A stretch of 18,939 bases of DNA from DASTQL01 sp035462845 (GCA_035462845.1 DATHTV010000250.1:1-18939); one strand, 5' to 3'. Positions 7,590-14,373 are shown, counted from the stretch's first letter. The notes: a model not told the origin generated them from the sequence alone. Program-made: numbers and translations.

Positions 7590-7672
7590 CCGCGCGCCCT
7601 CGGCGGCCCTTGGCCAGTCCTCGCTCGTACGGGAGGATGCGGGGGTCATCCAGCCGGGAGGGGGCGGCCGCG

Positions 7673-8362
7673 ATGCCTCTCGCCAAGGGCTACGGCGTGG
7701 TGATCGGGACGCAGCACCGCTACTTCCGCGACCCGGTCAACGACTACGGCCAGTACTTCCACGGCAACCTGGTCGTCCAGACCCCCTCGGGTCGCTTCCA
7801 CTGCGCCATCGACGTCGACAGCAAGTCCCTGCCCAACGGGGTGCAGTGGAAGGTCGTGGAGCTCGACCCCTCGGCGCTCAAGGGCGTCGACGCGCTGACG
7901 CCCGGCTGGCACGTGCTCGCCAGCACGCCGGAGAGCGGGGCGCTCGACTACCTCCGCAGCCGTGACCTGCGGCCCCGCCGGAGCGGCTGCGCGGTGGGCC
8001 CGCTCGCGCGGGTGCTCGCCGCCGTGGGCGTACGGGGCCGCGAGCTGCCCTGGCGGGCGGGCACGAGCATCGACGCGCTCGGCGACCTCGAGCCGCTGCT
8101 CACCGCGCCGCGTCGGGTGCTGGTCTTCGGGGAGCCCTTCCGCCCGCCGGACCTGGGCGTGCACAACATCCACCAGAACCAGGGCGACCCCATCGGCTCG
8201 CAGTGGTCGGCCGAGAACGGCATCTGGCAGGACGGCGCGACGGTGGTTCAGCGACCGGACGGCTCGTACGCCGCCTTCTGCAACAAGTTCCGGACGCAGG
8301 CGGACCGCACCGACGACGACGGGCGCCCGGTGGTCTCCCGGTCGCCGGCCCGCTGGCCGTAG
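7673..8362 (+). CDS. DUF2278 (YukJ-like) protein
   Basis: This 229-residue cytoplasmic protein matches the DUF2278/YukJ family of unknown function. Diagnostic pieces are the N-terminal PLAKGYGVVIG, the beta-rich stretch YFHGNLVVQTPSGRFHCAID, and the conserved VHNIHQNQGDP (residues 163-173) followed by WSAENGIWQDGATVV. The latter part reads like a metal- or nucleotide-binding motif but has no assigned chemistry. ATG 7673 is supported by a GGGAGGGGG about 8 bases upstream. The frame is open well upstream, but that part overlaps the phosphotransferase gene and is a shadow. The next gene starts 15 bases after its stop, so the pair is probably co-transcribed. No signal peptide or membrane segment is seen. 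Confidence 0.85.
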   Translation: MPLAKGYGVVIGTQHRYFRDPVNDYGQYFHGNLVVQTPSGRFHCAIDVDSKSLPNGVQWKVVELDPSALKGVDALTPGWHVLASTPESGALDYLRSRDLRPRRSGCAVGPLARVLAAVGVRGRELPWRAGTSIDALGDLEPLLTAPRRVLVFGEPFRPPDLGVHNIHQNQGDPIGSQWSAENGIWQDGATVVQRPDGSYAAFCNKFRTQADRTDDDGRPVVSRSPARWP

Positions 8363-8376
8363 CGGGGCGCGGCGGG

Positions 8377-9942
8377 ATGCGGGAGGAGACACCGGGCCGG
8401 GTGCTCGAGGTCGGCCGGTCGCGGCTGCGCGAGCGGGTGCCGCACCGGCTCGTGGCCGCGACTCCCGCCGCCGTCGCCGCCGTGCTGGCCGTCGCCTACC
8501 TGCTGGCGCCGCCGATGGGGGAAGACCTGGCCGCGCACATCGCGCACGCCGACGCGGCCCGCGAGCACTGGCCCGCGCTGCTGGACCTGCGCTGGTACGG
8601 GGGCTTCGACCCGCTCGGCTACAGCGTGCTCTCGCCACCGCTCACCGCGGTGGTGGGTGTGCGGCTCGCGACCGCCCTCGCGTACCTGGCCGGGGTCGTC
8701 CTGCTGGCCCGGCTGCTGCGCCGCCTCGCCATGCCACGACCCGTGCTCGGCGGGATGGCCGCGGCCCTCGCGCTGTCCGGTGACCTCGCCACCGGGCGGA
8801 CCGCCTTCGCGATCGGGCTCGCCGTGGCGCTCGGGTCCCTGCTGGCCCTGGCGTACGAGCGACGGCCGGTGTCGTGGGTGCTCGCCGTGGTCGCGGCGCT
8901 CGCCAGTCCGCTCGCGGGGCTGCTGCTGGGCATCTGCGCCGGGGCGCTGTTCCTGGCCGGTCATCGCCGTGCCGCCGTTCCCCTCGGGCTCGCCGCGATG
9001 ACGCCGACGCTGCTGGTCGCCGCGGCGTTCGGCAACGGCGGGCGGATGCCGTTCGCGGCTCGCGACGCCCTGGCGGCGCTCGCCGTCTGCACGGTGGTCG
9101 TCGTCGCCTGCTGGGCGGTACCGGCGGTCCGCTGGGGTGCTGCGCTCACCGGCGCGGTGGTGGCCGCGGCGTTCGCACTGCCGACGCCGCTGGGCTCCAA
9201 CGCAGGCCGGCTGCCCGAGCTGCTCGGGCCGGTGCTCTTGGTGGGGGTCGCGCCCCTGTCCGGTCTCGCCGTCGCCGCCCTGACGGCCGTCCTGGTCTGG
9301 CTGCTGCCGCCCGTCGACCTGGCCGAGGTACGGGCCCGCGGCGAGCCAGGCCTGGACCCCGCCGCGTACGCGTCCCTGGTCGAGGAGCTGCGGGGCCGGG
9401 GCGTCGTCGAGCCGGTCGAGGTCGTGCCGATGCAGCGGCACGGCGAGGCGGCCGAGGTGGCGCGCGTCGTCCCGCTGGCCCGCGGCTGGCTGCGCCAGGT
9501 CGACGTCGAGCGCAACCCGCTCTTCTACGACGAGGACCTCGACGAGCAGTCGTACGGCCGGTGGCTGGACGACAACGCGGTCGCCTGGGTGGCGGTGGCG
9601 CGCAGCCGGCACGACTGGGCGGCGGGCGCTGAGGCCGCGCTCGTCCGCTCCGGGCTGCCGTACCTCGAGCCGGTCTGGGGGGACGCGACCTGGCGGCTGT
9701 ACCGGGTCCGCGACCCGCGTCCCGTCGTGTCGGCGCCCGGCCGGGTGGTCGCCCGCGACTCCGCCATGCTCACCGTCGAGCTGCCCCGCCCGGGCGCGTA
9801 CGAGCTCCGCGTCGCCTGGTCGCGGTGGCTGTCGCCGTCACGGGGTTGCGTGCAGCCGGCCGGGGACGGGTGGACCGTACTCGTGGTGGATTCCCCGGGC
9901 GTCGTCGACGTGGGATCGAGCCTGCTGCCCCGGCAGTGCTGA
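8377..9942 (+). CDS. polytopic membrane protein, GT-C glycosyltransferase-like
   Basis: This 521-residue protein has about nine or ten hydrophobic segments between residues 26 and 310, then a soluble C-terminal domain of about 205 residues. After the first segment comes a loop with an acidic GEDLAAH (Glu49, Asp50), then DLRWYGGFDPLGYSVLSPP. This layout recalls polytopic GT-C transferases, which have an acidic motif in the first external loop. The C-terminal domain has VPLARGWLRQVDVERNPLFY, YGRWLDDNAVAWVAV and LPYLEPVWGDATWRLYRVRDP, motifs I associate with an actinobacterial family often named only 'membrane protein'. ATG 8377 is chosen because it lies just beyond the DUF2278 stop and begins a short cytoplasmic lead; the ribosome site is weak (GGCGGG). 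The donor and acceptor are unknown. Confidence 0.75.
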   Translation: MREETPGRVLEVGRSRLRERVPHRLVAATPAAVAAVLAVAYLLAPPMGEDLAAHIAHADAAREHWPALLDLRWYGGFDPLGYSVLSPPLTAVVGVRLATALAYLAGVVLLARLLRRLAMPRPVLGGMAAALALSGDLATGRTAFAIGLAVALGSLLALAYERRPVSWVLAVVAALASPLAGLLLGICAGALFLAGHRRAAVPLGLAAMTPTLLVAAAFGNGGRMPFAARDALAALAVCTVVVVACWAVPAVRWGAALTGAVVAAAFALPTPLGSNAGRLPELLGPVLLVGVAPLSGLAVAALTAVLVWLLPPVDLAEVRARGEPGLDPAAYASLVEELRGRGVVEPVEVVPMQRHGEAAEVARVVPLARGWLRQVDVERNPLFYDEDLDEQSYGRWLDDNAVAWVAVARSRHDWAAGAEAALVRSGLPYLEPVWGDATWRLYRVRDPRPVVSAPGRVVARDSAMLTVELPRPGAYELRVAWSRWLSPSRGCVQPAGDGWTVLVVDSPGVVDVGSSLLPRQC

Positions 9943-9965
9943 TCCTGGCCGGTGATCCTGGCCGG
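9940..9965 (+). repeat. 13-bp perfect tandem duplication spanning a stop codon
   Basis: TGATCCTGGCCGG occurs twice head to tail (9940-9952 and 9953-9965). The first copy contains the stop codon of the membrane protein gene (9940-9942). It is probably a replication-slippage duplication with no effect on the protein end. Confidence 0.85.
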
Positions 9966-10081
9966 CGGGGTTCCGCCGACTGGCTCGAACGGACCGATGA
10001 CTTCCCGGGCACGAGAGCGTCCAATGGGCACGACGCCGGCGAGGACGCCGGACCGGACACCACCAGCGAGGGAGACCGACC

Positions 10082-10498
10082 GTGGGCACCACGCTCAACC
10101 CGTACCTCAGCTTCCGCGACTCGGCGCGCGAGGCCATGGACTTCTACCAGTCGGTCTTCGGCGGCGAGGTCAGCCGCAGCACCTTCGGCGAGTACCAGGC
10201 CAGCGAGGACCCGGCCGAGCAGGACAAGATCATGCACGCGCAGCTCCGGACCGAGGGTGGGCTGGTCCTCATGGCCGCCGACACGCCGAACGCCATGGAC
10301 CTGACGCCCGGCACCAACTTCGCGGTGTCGCTCAGCGGGGACGACGAGGCGGAGCTTCGGGGCTACTGGGACAAGCTGACCGACGGCGGGACGGTGGCCA
10401 TGCCGCTCGACAAGGCACCCTGGGGCGACAGCTTCGGGATGTGCGTCGACCGGTTCGGCGTCAGCTGGATGGTCAACATCGCCGGCACACCGTCCTAG
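10082..10498 (+). CDS. VOC superfamily protein, PhnB-like
   Basis: This 138-residue protein belongs to the PhnB-like branch of the vicinal-oxygen-chelate (glyoxalase/dioxygenase) superfamily. It shows two beta-alpha-beta-beta-beta halves. The first is TLNPYLSFRDSAREAMDFYQ with the PhnB-type VFGGEV turn, and the middle is MHAQLRTEGGLVLMAADTP. The second half ends in WGDSFGMCVDRFGVSWMVNI, the usual closing motif. Such proteins act as small-molecule binding enzymes or resistance proteins, but substrates of this branch are mostly unassigned. GTG 10082 is supported by GAGGGAG about 7 bases upstream and by the conserved start of the fold. It lies 139 bases after the membrane protein gene. Although it is near arsM, it lacks vicinal cysteines of the C-As lyase ArsI type, so I do not tie it to arsenic. 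Confidence 0.85.
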   Translation: MGTTLNPYLSFRDSAREAMDFYQSVFGGEVSRSTFGEYQASEDPAEQDKIMHAQLRTEGGLVLMAADTPNAMDLTPGTNFAVSLSGDDEAELRGYWDKLTDGGTVAMPLDKAPWGDSFGMCVDRFGVSWMVNIAGTPS

Positions 10499-10513
10499 CC
10501 CCCTCCTCCGGCT

Positions 10514-10546
10514 CCTCGACGACCCCTGCGCGGGGCACACCCGAGG
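10514..10546 (+). terminator. weak nested hairpin after PhnB-like gene
   Basis: CCTCG/CGAGG outer arms enclose CCCC/GGGG around a 5-base loop, 16 bases after the stop at 10498. The internal mismatched bases make it only moderately stable. Confidence 0.3.
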
Positions 10547-10598
10547 GCGTACGGTCGGACCACCGGAGCTGTTCAGGCTCCCGTCAAGGGGAGCGACG

Positions 10599-10733
10599 AT
10601 GGCCGACAAGTCACCTCGGCAGCACATGTCCAAGAAGGCCGGCAAGTCCCTCAAGGAGAAGCGGGCCGAGAAGCACGCGAAGGCCGACTCGAAGAGCAAG
10701 ATCGAGATCGTGCCGCCCACGAAGAAGCGGTGA
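10599..10733 (+). CDS. 44-residue lysine-rich small protein
   Basis: A short gene encodes a strongly basic peptide that starts MADKSPRQHMSKKAGKSLKE and ends EIVPPTKKR. About a third of its residues are Lys or Arg. The middle (KSLKEKRAEKHAKADSKSK) looks like a single charged helix. There is no signal peptide or membrane segment. AGGGGAG lies 6-7 bases before the ATG, giving good translation evidence, and codon use is normal for the window. I recognise similar tiny basic proteins from many actinobacterial genomes, where they are left as hypothetical. The charge suggests nucleic-acid or ribosome binding, but that is inference. It is convergent with arsM, whose stop is 61 bases away, and follows the PhnB-like gene after 100 bases. 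Confidence 0.75.
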   Translation: MADKSPRQHMSKKAGKSLKEKRAEKHAKADSKSKIEIVPPTKKR

Positions 10734-10793
10734 GCACGCGGCCCGCCTCGCCGCGGCGCCCTGCGCGCTTCGGGACGGCGAGCCAGAGCGAGG

Positions 10794-11564
10794 TCACCCA
10801 CTCGTCGGCGTGAGCGCGCGGATGATCGCGCCGTGCATCCCCGGTGCGACCTCGTGGGTCACCCGGATCTCCTGGTCGGTGAAGCCGGCCGACTGCAGGA
10901 GCTCGCGGTACTCGCCGACGGACAGCGCCCCGGCGATGCACCCCGCCCAGGAACCGCGCTCGGCGCGTTCCTCGGGCGTCAGGCCGTCCTCGGCCACGAT
11001 GTCAGAGATCCCGATCCGGCCACCCGGGACCAGGACGCGGCGGATCTCCGCCAGCACGGCCCGCTTGTCCGGGCTGAGGTTGACCACGCAGTTCGAGATG
11101 ACGACGTCCACCGAGGCGTCCGGGAGCGGGATGGCCTCCATCCGGCCCTGGAGGAACTCGACGTTGGTCGCTCCGGCCCTGGCCGCGTTGGCCCGGGCGA
11201 GCTCGAGCATCTCGTCGGTCATGTCGAGCCCGTACGCGACGCCGCTGGGGCCCACCCGCCGGGCGGAGAGCAGCACGTCGATGCCGCCGCCCGAGCCCAG
11301 GTCGAGCACCCGCTCGCCCGGCCGGAGGTCGGCGACGGCGGTGGGGTTGCCACACCCGAGGCTGGCCGCGACCGCCTCCGCGGGCAGCTCGTCACGCTCG
11401 GCCTGCCCGTACAGCTGGGCCCCCAGGCCCGGCTCGATCTCGACGGGGACGGCGCCGCTGCCACAGCACCCTGTCCCACCCGCCTCCACGGTGCGGGCGG
11501 CGGCCGCGTAGCGGTCTCGGACGATCTCGTACACCTGCGTGGTGTCCGCGGGCTCGGTGGTCAC
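10794..11564 (-). CDS. arsM: arsenite S-adenosylmethionine methyltransferase
   Basis: This 256-residue cytoplasmic enzyme is predicted to transfer methyl groups from SAM to trivalent arsenic, giving methylated and volatile arsenicals. The SAM-binding motif VLDLGSGGG lies at 86-94 and YGLDMTDEML at 111-120. The three cysteines expected for As(III) binding in ArsM are present: Cys71 in SLGCGNP, Cys159 in SNCVVNL and Cys209 in SWAGCIAG. An additional Cys33-Cys34 pair (GTGCCGSG) near the N-terminus may help capture the metalloid. GTG 11564 is chosen because GGAGGT lies about 7 bases upstream and family homology starts there; the longer open frame back to 11774 reads through repeats. No arsR or arsenite pump is present in the window. 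A decayed paralogue lies at 90-553. Confidence 0.88.
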   Translation of the reverse strand: MTTEPADTTQVYEIVRDRYAAAARTVEAGGTGCCGSGAVPVEIEPGLGAQLYGQAERDELPAEAVAASLGCGNPTAVADLRPGERVLDLGSGGGIDVLLSARRVGPSGVAYGLDMTDEMLELARANAARAGATNVEFLQGRMEAIPLPDASVDVVISNCVVNLSPDKRAVLAEIRRVLVPGGRIGISDIVAEDGLTPEERAERGSWAGCIAGALSVGEYRELLQSAGFTDQEIRVTHEVAPGMHGAIIRALTPTSG

Positions 11565-11584
11565 GACGCACCTCCGGTTCGGGG

Positions 11585-11626
11585 CCTGGCGGCCCGGTTC
11601 TGGCGGCTCGGATCTGGCGGCTGGAT
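11585..11626 (-). repeat. three 14-bp tandem repeats in the arsM leader
   Basis: Three adjacent 14-base units share the core CTGGCGGC at 11586, 11600 and 11614 (plus strand), with small differences in the last few bases. They occupy the stretch 21-62 bases upstream of the arsM start, probably in its untranslated leader. Confidence 0.7.
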
Positions 11627-11659
11627 GACTGGCCGTCAGGTCTAACCTTCCGTCCCAAG

Positions 11660-11681
11660 ATATCGATGTGTGTCGATGCAT
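11660..11681. promoter_or_regulatory. possible ArsR-type operator upstream of arsM
   Basis: ATCGA (11662-11666) and TCGAT (11673-11677) form an inverted repeat with a 6-base spacer inside an unusually AT-rich patch, ATATCGATGTG then TGTCGATGCAT. ArsR/SmtB repressors bind AT-rich imperfect inverted repeats of about this size. The position, about 100 bases upstream of the arsM start and near a TTAGAC-like element on the minus strand, suits a regulated promoter. The link to ArsR is inference, since no arsR gene is in the window. Confidence 0.35.
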
Positions 11682-11699
11682 GCCAGGGACCTTGGTCCG

Positions 11700-11731
11700 G
11701 TCACCCCGCGGACCGCAGCCGCGTCGGTGAC
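11700..11731 (+). other. hairpin in the gerW-like gene leader
   Basis: GTCACC/GGTGAC and CGCGG/CCGCG arms nest around a 7-base loop, with one to two unpaired bases between the stems. It lies 82 bases before the GerW-like start, between divergent genes. It could be leader structure or a transcription barrier. Confidence 0.4.
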
Positions 11732-11812
11732 GCCGGGACCTCTTGCCCTGACCGACCGCACCCCCGCCGAGCACGGTGGGAGGACGAGCCGCCCCGTTCC
11801 CGGAGGAGAGTC

Positions 11813-12175
11813 ATGAAGATCACCGAGGTCCTGGACAGCGCGAAGGACGCCGTCACCGTCCGACGGGTCTATGCGGAACCGATCGAGAAGGACGGGCTGA
11901 CCGTGATCCCGGCCGCCGTGGTCATGGGCGGTGGGGGCGGCGGGACCGGGCACGACGAGAGGGGCCAGGAGGGTGAGGGCGGCGGCTTCGGTCTCCGCGG
12001 CCGCCCGGCCGGCGCGTACGTCATCAAGGACGGCCAGGTCACCTGGCGCCCCGCGGTCGACCCCAACCGCATCATCGCGGTGGTCGGCATGGTCGTCGCC
12101 GCGTACGTGCTGACGCGGCCACGCATGATGCGCGCCAAGGCCGCCGCGGCGAGGGGCCTGCGGGCCCGGCGCTGA
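11813..12175 (+). CDS. GerW/YtfJ-like family protein
   Basis: This 120-residue protein resembles the GerW (YtfJ, PF09579) family, first known from Bacillus spore germination but common in non-sporulating actinobacteria, where its role is unknown. The order is MKITEVLDSAKDAVTVRRVY, then GLTVIPAAVVMGGGGGG, a charged glycine-rich loop (about 44-60), then GRPAGAYVIKDGQVTWRPAVD. A single hydrophobic segment (RIIAVVGMVVAAYVL, about 86-101) precedes a basic tail (MMRAKAAAARGLRARR). The tail suggests the bulk of the protein is outside the inner leaflet or peripheral, with the positive end in the cytoplasm. ATG 11813 has GGAGGAG about 5 bases upstream. The gene is divergent from arsM by 248 bases and convergent with the reductase gene, with only 16 bases between their stops. 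Confidence 0.8.
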   Translation: MKITEVLDSAKDAVTVRRVYAEPIEKDGLTVIPAAVVMGGGGGGTGHDERGQEGEGGGFGLRGRPAGAYVIKDGQVTWRPAVDPNRIIAVVGMVVAAYVLTRPRMMRAKAAAARGLRARR

Positions 12176-12191
12176 GCGGCGGCCGCCCCGG

Positions 12192-12728
12192 CTACCGGAC
12201 CACCTGGTAGCGGGCGCAGGCGAAGTCGCGGTTCCGGGCGACCTCCTCGAGCCGCAGCTCCAGTCTGCGGGGCAGCAGCGGGCGCCCCGCGCCGAGCGTG
12301 ACCGGCGCGTACTGCACCCAGATCTCGTCGAGCAGCCCCGCGTCGGCGAACTGGCCGGCCAGGTCACCACCACCGACGACCCAGACGTTGCGGCCGCCGG
12401 CCGCCTCGACCATCTCCGCGTGCGCCGGCCCCACCGCGCCCCGAGCGAACCGGACGTCGCCGTCGACCGGTGGCAGCTCGCTGTTCGTCAAGACCCAGCA
12501 GGGGATCTCGTAGCGCCAGGTCGGTGCACCCGTGTCGTCGGTGTCGTTGGCCAGGATCCACCGGTACGTCGAGGCACCCATCACCATCGCACCGACCGAC
12601 TCCATGAAGCGGTCGTGGGACATCGGCCCCGCGCGGTCCAGGTCCCTCGTCAGCAGCCAGGACAGCGAGTGGTCGGGGTCGGCGATGAAGCCGTCGATGC
12701 TGGACGCGGTGAAGTACTGGGTCGCCAT
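12192..12728 (-). CDS. dihydrofolate reductase family protein (RibD C-terminal type)
   Basis: This 178-residue cytoplasmic protein has the RibD-C/DHFR fold (PF01872), a NAD(P)H-dependent reductase family whose single-domain members mostly lack known substrates. It opens with QYFTASSIDGFIADPDHSLSWL, a characteristic first strand and loop. It continues with AMVMGASTYRWIL (the nucleotide-binding strand/helix), PCWVLTN, and the phosphate-binding loop VWVVGGGDLAGQF (about 115-127). It closes with LLDEIWVQYAPVTLGAGRPLLP. ATG 12728 has GGAAGG about 8 bases upstream on the minus strand. It lies downstream of the AraC regulator in the same direction, with a 56-base gap holding a strong hairpin, so co-transcription may be partial. 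AraC proteins with a DUF6597 domain often sit next to such reductases, which suggests a functional pairing. Confidence 0.87.
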   Translation of the reverse strand: MATQYFTASSIDGFIADPDHSLSWLLTRDLDRAGPMSHDRFMESVGAMVMGASTYRWILANDTDDTGAPTWRYEIPCWVLTNSELPPVDGDVRFARGAVGPAHAEMVEAAGGRNVWVVGGGDLAGQFADAGLLDEIWVQYAPVTLGAGRPLLPRRLELRLEEVARNRDFACARYQVVR

Positions 12729-12741
12729 GGCGTCAGCCTTC

Positions 12742-12781
12742 CGTACGGCTCCGACACGTGGCTCCCCACGTCCGCCGTACG
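12742..12781 (-). terminator. nested hairpin between AraC and reductase genes
   Basis: CGTACGGC/GCCGTACG arms enclose ACGTGG/CCACGT around a CTCC loop, giving 14 paired bases per side. It fills the gap after the AraC stop and before the reductase ribosome site, so it could terminate or attenuate read-through, or protect the downstream message. Confidence 0.6.
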
Positions 12782-12784
12782 CCG

Positions 12785-13660
12785 TCAGCCGGTTGGACGC
12801 GCCTGGCGCAGGTAGGCGGACGGCGTCGTCCCCACCACGGCGCGGAAGTCCCGTGCGAAGTGAGCCTGGTCGAAGTAGCCGAGCGAGTGCGCCAGGTCGG
12901 CCAGGTCGTCCACCTCCCCAGCGTCGATCGCCGCGACGGCATCCTGCAGCCGGTACCGGGCGAGCACAGCCTTGGGCCCCACGCCGACGTACGCCGCGAA
13001 GAGCCGCTGCACCGACCGTACGGACGTGCCGGCGACCGCGGCGACGTCCTCCACCCGTACGAGGGCGCGGTCGTGGAGCATCCGGGCTTGCAGGCCGAGC
13101 AGCTCGAGGTAGGCCGGCTCGGGCTCCGGCGCGAACGGAGCAAGGGCTTGGTCGAGGACGGCCGCGCGGTCGGCGTCGTCGCGCACGGCCAGGACGTCGG
13201 CGACCACGCGCTCGGGCGCCACACCGGGGAGCGGGTGGAGCCGGGTGACGCTGTTGCGCGCGGGCTGCCACCCGGTGAAGGCACGGAAGCCGCCGGGCCG
13301 GAACTTCACTGCCGTGACGCGCCCGGCGCCGGTCAGGTCCACGGAGAAGCGTCGCGTCACCACCCCGTGCACGAGCACCTCGGGCAGCGCGAACCCGAAG
13401 CGGTCGTGCGTGCCCGACTCGACCGAGACGTTGACGCTGGGGTGGCTCAGCACCTCGGAGCGGAACGGCGGCCGACCGGTGAGGTCCCAGCGCACCGACC
13501 AGTACCGCTCGACGAAGGGCTGCAGGGCCGGGTCGACCGGGTGGTCGCGACGCAGGTCGGCCAGCCTGGTCGTCTCCTCCGGCCGGAGCACGCCCTTGGT
13601 GCCGGCCGTGGCGTCGAGCTCTGCGGTGCCGGAACCCGTCGCGTTTGTCCAAGACGGCAC
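12785..13660 (-). CDS. AraC family transcriptional regulator (DUF6597 N-terminal domain)
   Basis: This 291-residue DNA-binding regulator has two parts. The N-terminal domain (about 30-160) resembles DUF6597: DPALQPFVERYWSVRWDL, SEVLSHPSVNVSVESG, FSVDLTGAGRVTAVKFRPGG and FRAFTGWQPA. This is a cupin-like sensor with an unknown ligand. The C-terminal AraC/XylS domain has both helix-turn-helix units: VEDVAAVAGTSVRSVQRLFA followed by YVGVGPKAVLARYRLQDA, then LADLAHSLGYFDQAHFARDF and VVGTTPSAYL. The frame is open far upstream, but that part runs through the divergent VOC gene. GTG 13660 is chosen because a -10 hexamer TATGCT lies 6 bases upstream, implying a leaderless message. The divergent VOC gene begins only 27 bases away, which suggests that the regulator controls it and itself. 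Confidence 0.87.
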   Translation of the reverse strand: MPSWTNATGSGTAELDATAGTKGVLRPEETTRLADLRRDHPVDPALQPFVERYWSVRWDLTGRPPFRSEVLSHPSVNVSVESGTHDRFGFALPEVLVHGVVTRRFSVDLTGAGRVTAVKFRPGGFRAFTGWQPARNSVTRLHPLPGVAPERVVADVLAVRDDADRAAVLDQALAPFAPEPEPAYLELLGLQARMLHDRALVRVEDVAAVAGTSVRSVQRLFAAYVGVGPKAVLARYRLQDAVAAIDAGEVDDLADLAHSLGYFDQAHFARDFRAVVGTTPSAYLRQARPTG

Positions 13661-13666
13661 GACAGC

Positions 13667-13672
13667 AGCATA
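13667..13672 (-). promoter_or_regulatory. -10 hexamer TATGCT for leaderless AraC gene
   Basis: On the minus strand TATGCT is followed by 6 bases and then the GTG start. The plus-strand VOC gene reads outward from the same 27-base gap, so the two transcription starts must overlap or interleave. Confidence 0.5.
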
Positions 13673-13687
13673 GGAAGACTCACCGAC

Positions 13688-14164
13688 ATGACGATTCGCG
13701 ACGGCAGGCCCGAGGGTTACACGACCCTCACTCCCTTCCTGGTCTGCCAGCCGGCAGCCGAGGCGATCGACTTCTACGAGGAGGTCTTCGGCGCCCGGCT
13801 CGTGGACCGGATGGACGGGCCCGACGGCACGGTCGCGCACGCGGAGCTCGACTTCGGCGACGGGCGGCTCCAGCTCGGCGATCCGACCGACGCGTACGGC
13901 CTGGTGTCGCCCCAGGGGGCGGCCGACGACCGGGCGAGCTCCTCTCTCTGCATCTACGTGAGCGACGTGGACGAGGTCTTCGCCGCAGCTGTCGAGCGCG
14001 GCGCGACCGTGCGGGAGGAGCCGGCGACGTTCGTCACCGGCGACCGGTTCGCCTCGGTGTACGACCCGTTCGGCCACCGCTGGGCGGTCATGACCCGCGT
14101 CGAGGACGTGAGCCCGGAGGAGGCCAAGCGCCGGCTCGACGAGTGGGCGGCACAACAGGCCTGA
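13688..14164 (+). CDS. VOC superfamily protein (PhnB-like glyoxalase/bleomycin-resistance type)
   Basis: This 158-residue VOC-fold protein has GYTTLTPFLVCQPAAEAIDF as the first beta-alpha unit, followed by YEEVFGARLVDRMDGPDG and VAHAELDFGDGRLQLGDP. The second half has SSLCIYVSDVDEVFAAAVERG and closes with FASVYDPFGHRWAVMTRVED, the usual last strand with its DPFGH motif. His24-type metal ligands of true glyoxalase I are not obvious, so the substrate is open. A C-terminal helix (SPEEAKRRLDEWAAQQ) is typical of this subfamily. ATG 13688 fits an AGGAAG about 11 bases upstream; the spacing is somewhat long. Divergent from the AraC regulator across 27 bases, it is the likely regulated target. It ends 14 bases before the stop of the minus-strand DUF1905 relic. 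Confidence 0.85.
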   Translation: MTIRDGRPEGYTTLTPFLVCQPAAEAIDFYEEVFGARLVDRMDGPDGTVAHAELDFGDGRLQLGDPTDAYGLVSPQGAADDRASSSLCIYVSDVDEVFAAAVERGATVREEPATFVTGDRFASVYDPFGHRWAVMTRVEDVSPEEAKRRLDEWAAQQA

Positions 14165-14178
14165 TCAGCCGGTTGCCC

Positions 14179-14373
14179 TCAGCTGTAGCGCCCCAGCAGG
14201 CGCACGGTCACCCGGTCACCGGCCCGGTCCTTGCCGATCGCCCTGCAGATCGCCGCTCGCAACGGGAGCCAGTGCGGCCCGGTGCCCGAGGGCATCAGCG
14301 TGGCCCGGAACTCCTCGCCGTCGATGGTCCCGCCGACCTTGACCGCGCGCCGGGTCCCTAGCGCCTCCTCGGA
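14179..14373 (-). pseudogene. 5'-truncated DUF1905 domain remnant
   Basis: The minus strand reads EEALGTRRAVKVGGTIDGEE, FRATLMPSGTGPHWLPLRAA and ICRAIGKDRAGDRVTVRLL, ending GRYS and a stop. This is the C-terminal two-thirds of a DUF1905 domain, which normally begins with a strand of the type FxAxLE and a VPE-xVxxALG helix. The residues before EEALG do not match, and a TAG lies in frame at 14401-14403. No ATG, GTG or TTG start exists between that stop and the domain core. The first start codon would be inside the domain (ATG of LMPSG). The reading frame itself is intact, so decay was by loss of the 5' end and not by frameshift. DUF1905 proteins often pair with YdeI/OmdA-type partners; none is present here. 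Confidence 0.65.

Noticed and set aside
8248..9612. A 454-codon minus-strand frame opposite the membrane protein
   Set aside because: It is antisense to a clear polytopic membrane protein with the expected hydrophobic pattern, and its composition is low-complexity and charged.
10082..10498. Idea that the VOC gene near arsM is the C-As lyase ArsI
   Set aside because: ArsI carries a vicinal Cys pair for trivalent organoarsenicals. This protein has a single Cys (FGMCVDRF) and PhnB-type motifs.
90..11564. Idea that the two arsM copies are a recent duplication or composite transposon
   Set aside because: They differ at about one residue in five over the shared part, and I see no insertion-sequence ends or transposase between them.
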